Shown: positions 55,137 to 64,000 of the stretch, one piece after another | Position numbering within the stretch: position 1 is the stretch's first letter | Layout of the letters: each line of letters opens with the position of its first letter | Assembly: GCA_014904845.1 (NCBI GenBank) | Contig: MU119319.1 | Location: 99,908 to 163,907, forward strand | DNA from: Acephala macrosclerotiorum | Taxonomy: Eukaryota; Ascomycota; Leotiomycetes; Helotiales; Mollisiaceae | DNA length: 64,000 bases | Direction of reading: 5' to 3' | Notes under the pieces: model-generated | What the model saw: only the letters and a program-made list of their open reading frames with translations | Databases searched by the model: none | What the model was told of the DNA's origin: nothing | Program-made: the position numbers and the translations under genes

Positions 55137-57667
55137 ATGGCGAATAATCTATCACAGCAACGATTTTCCGGCTGGAATCTGCCCGAAGAGAGAGCCACAG
55201 AGGAGGACAGCATCGCACCTGCTTGTAACACAGATTCCCAACAAGAGATACAACCACACGTTGCGAGAGAGAATCTAAATCTATCAGATACTTTCTCAGC
55301 ACAGGACGTTCAATCTCAAGCAATGTGGGCCTCATTCGAGACAGTGGCCGAGCCTGGTGAGTTTCTCAAACTTAAAACATGTATATATTAGCCCTTTAGA
55401 GATTCACTAACCAATGACAAAGTATTTTTCGAAGCAGGAAATTACTCTGCTCCGAATCCGGATTCATCTTATTTCTCTGCGACCAGCACCCTGCCCAGTG
55501 TTCCCACAAACAATTGCCCGGGAACTGAGGTCATTGTCGTCGATTCAGAAATAGGTTCGAACTCTGTTGCCCCGCACGCTCCTCTTTCCGGGATGCACCA
55601 CGACTGCTCAAATCACGATTTACTTTTATCGAGTGGAAATTGTGAATCCTACGAACATATGATGGGCGGGCAACTTGGAGTCGAGCAGTTGCAGCTCATT
55701 CATCGTCCAACAGCCTCATTTGGCGTGGAAGACTTGCAGCAAGTTCCAGATTTCCAATATGGATTCTCTCAACTGCTACGACAACCCAGATTCCATCAGC
55801 TATTAACCCAACAGACCGATTTCCGAAGTCTTTTGGGCCATCTCGCGTGGCCTCATTGCCACCAGCTCGTAAGGGGGGAAGAAAGGGCCCACTTTCAGTA
55901 GCAGAGCTAAAGAAGCGTCGCGAAGCCAGGAAGCAAGGAGCATGCATTAGATGCCGCCAGGTGAAGGAGAAGGTAGTTGTTATGTGATGATATTTAGTTA
56001 TAATAGAAACTGATATATGATAGTGTCATGGTGGCTTTCCCTGTATTCCGTGTCGCGAGAATTCAAAAGCTGTACTCTGGAAATTTCCCTGTACCAAGGC
56101 ACAATTTCTCGACTTAGTGGAACGTGGCTCGTATTTTGAAGGTTTGTATTCTATTCAGTAACCGCGGTCGGGATTCGGACTGCTAAGATTGGACAGATAT
56201 AGAAGCATTTCAGACATATGCAGTTGAGATAATGGATGAGAAGTCTATCCTTCAAGTGTGCAAAACGGCGCTCACCATGGTTTCTCTTGGCCACTCTAGG
56301 AATGAGCTTACTGCAGGATTTCCAAGACTTATGCAAGGACCAGTTAGTCTTTTCTGGCGCAGAGGCTTGCACATTTTCATGGATATCTCCAAGCAAGCCC
56401 TCTCACACAAAAGTTCTGTCACTGGTCGTCAATTAATTGAAGCGCCGTACATACATGCACAGTCAAAGTTGTCCCCACCCCCAATAATTATCGATCAGAC
56501 TGATTTGTCCGGAACAACAAAAGAGAGGATGGTCAGTATTCGCTATTGTGAGTTTCGTGCATGCTAACAAAGAACTAGTTAATATTTGATTTGTTTTGCG
56601 CCATACGATATGCCGGCGCTGGTCGTATAACAGATGTCGAGTTTCCGCCGGAGGCCCAAGCGCTCGAGAATACTGCGAAGATATGCGTATGGATCGCCCG
56701 GCGTTACTACGAGATCATTCTATTTCGGGGCTTGCAAGATGATGCAAACCGGTTGAAGTCACTCGCCACTGACGAGCTCTCTGAGATAGCAAAAGTACTT
56801 TTTGATGTGCTATTTATCGGGTCGATGGAGGTATGCCGGACTGAAGATAGTTTCTTGGTAAGTATAAATACTTTTGGTTAAGATCGTTTCTGACGTTCAA
56901 TATAGTACCAGGGTCAAGACCCAAAAATGGAAAGGAAGGAGGCTTATCTGGACCAGAAGTTGAGGATTCGCAAAGCTCTTTTTATCTACTTCTCCATAAC
57001 ACTTGACAAACTCCCGGCATGGTGCGACTTCTGGCGGATGGAGGGAAACGACTCTAAGAAAGCGGCTCCGGCCTTCTCAAAGCATTGCCTCACAGATCTG
57101 AAAGCCTTTGACCAGTATTACCGACGCGAGTTCATGAGGGCCAAAATCCACTCGGACTTGCTCTATGCAGGAGAAGCGGATTTTGAAGGTATATCGGATC
57201 TACATGATGAGGCACAACAGAACACAAATGCCGCCGATATTGATCGTAAAGTGCGTCTAGATACCCTCGGTGAAATGTTCAGAGGGCCTCGCAATACAGA
57301 GGCGGACCTGGAAGCCATCGCCAAAAGATTATCAGATTTCTACCAGCCTAAGCTTGAAAGGATCGAGGGACTCTTTACCATGCTTGAGGAAAGCGTTTCT
57401 GATTCGGTACCTTCTCTGTCTTCTTCATCAATTTCACAAACAGTCAGATCCCTGGTGCCGATAGGGAGAGATATTCGACAAGAAATAGAAAAGAAGCTAG
57501 GAAATCAGCCTCAATCTCGAAAGCGAAAGCGAAAGGCGGAATGCTCTGATGTTGATGGCCTTCTAAATGAGACTCTTGAATTCATGGTAGCGGTGGAAGA
57601 GATAGACCGCACTGTATGGACATTGGTTGAGGGTGTCTCAAAGATGGTTGAGGATATGTCTAAGTGA
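55137..57667 (+). CDS. Zn(II)2Cys6 fungal transcription factor, about 750 aa
   Basis: Fungal-type zinc-cluster DNA-binding regulator acting in the nucleus. Exons: 55137-55356, 55423-55972 (with an unresolved internal junction), 56024-56141, 56197-56531, 56579-56857 and 56906-57667; the listed introns are GT-AG. The zinc cluster is CIRCRQVKEKC, split by the intron at 55973-56023, then HGGFPCIPC and FPC (C-x2-C-x6-C-x5-C-x2-C, last Cys later). It is preceded by the typical basic lead RKGGRKGPLS and lies about 250 residues in, after a Gln/Ser-rich N-terminus. Between about 55680 and 55870 the frame must shift once; AACAG at 55808-55812 is a possible acceptor but no strong donor was found. The C-terminal half is helical with a basic RKRKRKAE patch near 57520. 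Target genes unknown. Start MANNLSQQRF preferred over the upstream in-frame ATG. Confidence 0.78.
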
Positions 57668-58450
57668 TGACAGGAAGCTCTATTGTCAATTTGGACTCCA
57701 GGTCAACAAAAGAAAGCGAAGCTCTTTTTTATGCACAATTAGACTGAAATCGCATCCCCCCCCACGAAAGTCAAGCAGACCCATGTTCTTTTCAATCTCA
57801 GAAATTTATCAAGGTCATTTGAAAGTGAACATATATAACTCACCTCAATCTTCTGTTGCTGGTTCTCTGCTTCCCGGTGATATACTTTCCACGTGAGGTG
57901 AAAATCCCTATTTCCTGCCGTGCAGTATTGCTTCAAAAGAATAGAGGGATATCCTCTTGGTTTATAAAAAGAATTTTTTTTACAAGTCATTTTAATCATA
58001 TGTAGAGTGGGTTGGCGGTACAGTAAACGAGGTAAAGATGTAAGTAAAATAATATCAAATCTAACCCCTGTATCAAACCACAAAATCAAAACCAAGCGCA
58101 GAAATTCAACTCATAAAATAATCACTACTTTATTCTCAGAGACTCTTTTCTTATTAATCCGCATCATTTTCTGAACGCACTCAAAATCGTTCCCCGCAAA
58201 CATCGGTTCCTATGTCGCAATATACTTATTATCAACTTCTTTTATACTTAAAGTCTTTTTGGAAAGTGCCAAATCTGCTTACTAATTTAAAGAATTCCCA
58301 TTTCTTCGATATCCTTTCTAAACTCCTTTCTAATCCACAATTCCAAGCCCGGTATAATTGTCCAAGTTTTTATAATTTAAACTACTCGCAAAAAAACCAT
58401 GGGAAAGAAAACTCTACGCTGTTTCCACTTTATAAAAAGAATATAAATAA
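57668..58450. other. 3' flank of the Zn2Cys6 gene grading into AT-rich DNA
   Basis: A+T rises gradually. ORFs at 57739-58095 (-) and 58212-58466 (+) show no domain and lie in low-complexity sequence. Confidence 0.4.
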
Positions 58451-61400
58451 AGTTTTTTTTTTTTGAAAATCTTTTATAATTCTTTTTATAAAATATTACT
58501 ATTATATAAAACGCATAAAATTTATAAATTTTTTATAATCGACGTATAAATTATAAAATTGTATAAATTTTATATATTTTATATAATCGTTAAAATTAAT
58601 TTTAAAATTAATTTATTTATTTAATTATTATTAATTATAAAATTTTATAAAATATATATTTAAATTTTTTTTTAATATTAATTATTTAATTTTACGTTAT
58701 AAATTATAAAATTTATATTAATAATATTTTAAAATAATTAATTTCATTAAATATAATTAAATCGATTAAAAAATTATTATTAAAATTATTAATTAATTTA
58801 AATAAAATAATAAATTTTAAGTTTAAATTAATTAAAATATTAATTTTTTTAAATAAAAAATATTAAAACTTTTAATTATATTACAAAATTTTTTATTAAT
58901 TATTTTATTAAAAAATATATACGTTAATAATATTATTAACAAATTAATAATAATTTAATTAATTATTAATATTATTAATTATTTTAATTTAATATTAATT
59001 TAAAATTAAATATTTAAATATTTAAATATTTAAAACTTATAATTTATAATATTTATTTAATTTATTATAAATTTTTTAAATAAATTTATTAAACGTATAT
59101 TAAAATATTAAATTATAAAATTAAAAATTATAAAAATTTTAATATTTTTTATTAAAAAATTAACGATTATATTTTATTCGATTAATTATTAAAAATATTA
59201 AAATAATAAATAAAAATAAAAAATAAAAATATTAATATTATTTAAAATTTAATTATAAAATCGATCGATTTAAATAAAATTTACGCGCGTAAAAACTAAT
59301 TATAAAGAGTATTAAATTTATATACGAATAAATATTATATTTAACAATTAAACGATTTAATTATTTAAATATAATTATTTAAAAATTAAAAATTTTAATA
59401 TTTTTATTAATCGAATTTATTTATTAATTAATTATTGATTAAACGTTAAAATTTTAAATATATAATTATTATATAATACGTATTATTAATAAATCGTTAA
59501 TATTATTAATAATTAATTAATAATAATTTTTTTTTAAATATATATATATATATATATATTTAATATATTTTTAATTATAATTAATTATTAAATATTTTTT
59601 TTTATTATATATATTATATATTAATTATTATATTAAATTTAAACTTTTAAAAATAATACGATTTAAATTATATTTAAATATCGAAAAAAATATATATATA
59701 AATTAACGATTACGTTTTATTTAATTATATCGACAAAAATATTTTTTTATTAATTAATTAATAATAATATTAACGATTTATTAATAACGCGTATAACGTA
59801 ATAATTATATATTCAAATTTTTAATATTTAAATTTAAAGTAATTACTAATAATAATAATAAACTTAAAAAAATTATAATTATTTTAAAAAGTAACGTTTA
59901 AATTTCTTTTATTAATAATATATATATTTTAATACGTTTTATATACGTTAATAAAAATATTATTATTTAATTCGTTTTTAATATTTTTAAATTAAAAAGT
60001 GTAATAATTTATAAAATAATAATTATATTAATTTTATAAATAATATCGTATAATTTATTAATATAAAATTAAAATATTTAATAATTAAAATGATTTTTTA
60101 TATTATAAATACTTTTTATTATATTTTTTTTAAATATAAATCTTTTTATAATTATAATTTAAATCGTTTTTAATTTTATTAAATTATTTTATAAATATTA
60201 ATTTTTTAATTATTAATTATTATTATTATATATTTAAATTTACGTTTATTTAAAACTAATTATTAAATTAATTATATTTTTAAAAGTTTTTGAATTATAT
60301 ATTACGTATTTATTATAATTTTTTTTATATTTATTTTAAGTATTAAAATTAGTTTCAAAAAAAATTTTATTAAAATTTTTTTTAATTTTTTTAACGAAAA
60401 ATTTTTAATTACAATTTTATAAAAAAATAAAATAAAATATTTCGTTTTTATTATTTTTAAAATAAATATCGATTTTTAATTTAAATTTTTTTGTAATATT
60501 TTATTTTATAATTATAATTTATATTAATTAGTATAAAAAAGTAATAGAGTACAAAGTAAAAAAATTTAATCGTAAATCAATTTGTTTTAATCAGTGGATT
60601 AAATTTATTCGAAGTAATTTGTAATTCGTAAATCAATTAATCAATTAATCAAAGTAAAAATAGAAAAAATTGTTGATTAATTTATAGTAAACGAAAATTT
60701 TTATATACTAGAAAACACGTAATCAATATTGTTCTCGAAATTAATTATTTACAAAGATTTTTGAAGAGAGAATATATAATTTTACTATAATCGTTTTTCT
60801 ATATAACGAGCTCGTTTCGAGTCTCGAAAAAAAGAATTAAAAAAAGAAAAAAGATTTACTTTAAATAAAAAATTTAAAGTTCGAGATTTTTCAAATTATC
60901 GGTTTTTTTTTTAAAAAATTTAACAATTTTTTTAATATTTCTATTAATATTAAATTCTTTTGTAATTTATTTTCTTTTTCTTTTAAAATTTAATAAAAAA
61001 AAGAAAAACAAATAAATTTCAAATTTAAATTTATCGGTAGAAATAATTAGATATTTTTGATTATTTTTTATAAGTATTATTAATTTTTTAATTTCGTATT
61101 CAAAGAAAAATTTATTACTAAAAAATATTTTTAGTTTTTTTATTTTAAAATATTGAAAAACTAGTTTGATTTGAGTTATAATTTGTTTTTACTAATAAAT
61201 ATACAAATATTTATTATTAAACGAGTTTTAGTAGTTTAATTATTAGAAAATCTTATATTGAATAGTAGAATAATTTAAAAGTTTCATACAACGAATTATA
61301 TTGAAAATTGTATTAATTTTTTTAAATTAAATATTATTGAAAAAAAGATTCGTTATTAGAAAATTTTCGAAATCGATTCTCGAAAAGAATTCAAAATTTG

Positions 61401-64000
61401 TTATAAACTTTTTTGAGTTTTTTATAAATAATATTACTAATAATTTTTTCGTTAGTATTAATAAGTATTAAATTTACGAGAAATAAAATAAGAAAGTTAA
61501 AATTCTTGGAATTTTTAATGTATTTTCGATCGATAAAAGTTTTTATTTTGTAAATATATAATTTCAATTTTTGAGATTTTTTTTTTACAATATTTAATTG
61601 AATTTATTTCAAAAGATCTCTAATTAAAATTCGATTTTTAATACTAGAAAAAAAATTTATTCAAGTAGTTCTTTTAAAAAATCGAAATAATCAATTTATC
61701 GTTTTTCTATAATCGTTAAACTACGAATAAATTATTTGAGATTTATTAAAAAAAAAAAATTCAACGTATAATAAGTTTAAATTTTGAAATATATTTATTT
61801 TTTTTTCGTAGAAAAATTGATTAATTTTATTATTTTAATAAAATTTAATAAATTAAAAAAAAGTAATAAAATAAAAAAAATAGTTTTAAAAAATCAATAA
61901 AACAATAATTATAATTTAAAGTTCGTTTATAAAAATTAAATAATAAAAAAAAAATATGTATTATATAAAAAAAAAAATTCATTGAAAAGAATTCGTTAAT
62001 AATAGAATTTTAATATATTAATTTCTTTGAAAAAAAGCGATGAAATATTTTTTTTTTTCGTTTATTTGAAAAAATTTTATAAAATAAAAATTATTATAAT
62101 TTTTAAATTAATAAACGATTTAATCGAAAAAATAAAAATAAAAACGATAAAAATTCGTAAGAATTAAAATCGATTTTTTGTTAACGTTTTTTATTTATAT
62201 TGAAAAATAGTAAAAATATTTATAAATTAAAAATAAATATTAAAATAAATTCAAATAAATTGAAAACTTTTTTTTTAGTATACAATTTATAAATTTTAAA
62301 TAATCGTATTTTTATAATTTCAATTTATTTTTTATCGTTTTCAAAGTATAAATCGAGATTTTTGTAAAGCGTTATATAATAAATTCAATAAAATTATTTA
62401 ATAAACGAGTATTTATAAGTATTATAAATAGTATTTAGAATTTTAATGCGATTAACGAAATTTAAAGTATTAAAAAAAACAACGTTTAATTTTTAAATAT
62501 TACTTATATTATACGCGTAATCAATTATTAAACGTATATTATTTAATCGAAGTTTGTAAATTGATTAAAATGAAATAATATTAAATTGTAATAAAATAGT
62601 AATAATTTTATATTTTTTTGATATAAGTATAAATATATTGTAGTATTTTTTATTATTAGTAGTAGATTTTTTAAGTTTAATTAACGTAGAGATCGAAATG
62701 AAAAAAAAAGCGAATTGAAAAATTCGAGAGATTTAAAAAATTTGAGAAAGTAAAAAATTTTACACGAAAAAATTAGTAATAATAATATCGTTATCGTCGT
62801 TATTGTCGTTGTTGTTATTATTACTAGTTAATAAAATTGATTGAAAAAGTAAAATATTAATATTAATAATTTCTTGAAATTTAGTACTTCGAATATTTAT
62901 ATTATTAATAGCGACGATTGATTATTTTTTAAATTTATTTGTAAAGATCAAAAAAATTTTTTAATATATTTTTTAATTATTAAAAGTTCGTAAAAATAGA
63001 AAATAAAATGCAATTTTTTTAAATTTGTTTTATTTAAATTTATAATTATTAAATTATTGTTTGTATTTTTTAATTATATTAATATTTTTTTGTAATCAAT
63101 AAATCGAAAAAGTATTTTTGTAAATAGTATATTGTAAATTTTGTTTTTTTCGATGATAATTATATTAATAATTTTAATAATTTCACGAAACGTAAAACGT
63201 TTTATACGAAATATTTATTCGAGTTTTTAATATATATATTTATTGTAAAATTTATTAATGGAATTTTCAATGAATTATTAAAATATTTGAATTCGAAAAA
63301 AAGTTTTTTAATTATAGCGTTCAAATATATTATTAAAAGTTTTGATTAAATTAAATTGAATTTATTAAAGTATAATATGCGATTTTTTAATTTTAAAAAT
63401 TTTTTTTTTATTTAAAATTATATATTATTTTTAATTTTTTTTTCTTATTTAATTAAAATTTTTTTTATTATATTTTTAGTTTTTATAAGTTTATTATTAA
63501 TATTATTAATTGTAATTTTTTTTTTTTAAATAATAATTTATTAATAATTTTCTATAAATTATTGAAATCGCGTTATACGATTTATATAAATATATTATAA
63601 TTATTTTTATTTCGTTTTTTGTATATAAAATTTGTATTTTTGAAGTTTAATAAAATATTTTTTTGAGATATAATAATAATATTATAAAAATTTCGAAAAT
63701 AAAAATAAAAATTGTAAAATTTACACGTAGAAAAACAATATAATAAATTGATTGAATTTTAAAAATAAAAAACGTGTAAATTTGAAAAGAAAAAATTTAT
63801 TAATAAAATCGAAAAAAATTATAAATTTTTATATTTATAAAGAAATTATACAAGAAAAACAAATAAATATTTTTGTGTTTTGAATAATTAAAAATTGCGA
63901 GATTTATTTATTTTTATAAAAAAAGTTTTTAAAGTATATTAATACATGTAATTAAAATATTATAATATTAATTTCGAATAAAAAATTTTAAAAATTTTAA
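58451..64000. repeat. RIP-degraded AT-rich block running off the window
   Basis: More than 85% A+T with no useful ORF. Two textures can be seen: 58451 to about 60530 is extremely depleted in G and C except in CpG, while about 60530 to 64000 keeps more CA, TG and GA words and is less mutated. No direct or inverted terminal repeats could be matched by eye, so the underlying element(s) are not identified. Confidence 0.65.

Overview
The window comes from a filamentous ascomycete (Pezizomycotina; probably Leotiomycetes-like, which is inference). The genes have short introns of about 45-140 nt, mostly GT-AG with a few GC-AG. They encode fungal families: 2EXR/F-box-like proteins, a Zn2Cys6 regulator, a flavin monooxygenase fused to a DUF6314-like domain, PEX1 and MCM7. 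Gene-bearing blocks alternate with very AT-rich blocks in which transposons have been mutated by C-to-T / G-to-A transitions, the signature of repeat-induced point mutation (RIP).

Layout. 1-1114 is the 5' part of an amidase gene (- strand, runs off the window). 1992-3420 is a decayed FAD monooxygenase gene, followed by a short AT-rich tract. 4359-5472 is an SDR with a GC-AG intron. 6300-6674 is a small gene with a duplicated motif and one stop codon. 6789-10275 holds three 2EXR-domain genes. 11442-13976 encodes an unusual 844-residue secreted or membrane protein built of repeated hydrophobic segments and cysteine loops. 14738-17220 is the flavin monooxygenase/DUF6314 fusion. 17772-18486 is a SnoaL-like gene with a one-base frame conflict. 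PEX1 (18790-22580, -) and MCM7 (22978-25634, +) are divergently paired housekeeping genes. 26016-26632 is a decayed small gene.

From about 26.6 to 52.7 kb the window is a nested-transposon landscape. An F-box-like gene (26649-27046 plus 35254-35896, -) is split by an 8.2-kb element with about 55-bp terminal inverted repeats. That element itself contains a 6.3-kb LTR retrotransposon, and the gene also carries a 210-bp hAT-type MITE. 36451-37410 (SDR) and 37794-38791 (hypothetical) are intact genes between the two nests. A second gene, 2EXR-like (39779-40043 plus 51813-52676, -), is split by an 11.75-kb hAT-type element with a perfect 8-bp target duplication, and by a 93-bp LINE/SINE-like tail with a 16-bp duplication. 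The hAT-type element contains an 8.9-kb RIP-degraded LTR retrotransposon and a small foldback MITE. In both split genes, removing the large insert and one copy of its duplication joins the flanking reading frames exactly. A 617-bp element with 124-bp inverted repeats (53417-54033) and a Zn2Cys6 transcription-factor gene (55137-57667) follow. From about 58.45 kb to the end the sequence is RIP-degraded AT-rich DNA with no recognisable gene.

The genes do not form an obvious pathway: no PKS, NRPS, terpene synthase, Starship captain or CRISPR was seen. Peroxisome import (PEX1) and replication licensing (MCM7) are core functions. The rest is accessory metabolism, regulation and transposon history. 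Splice sites were assigned by eye and no database search was possible.
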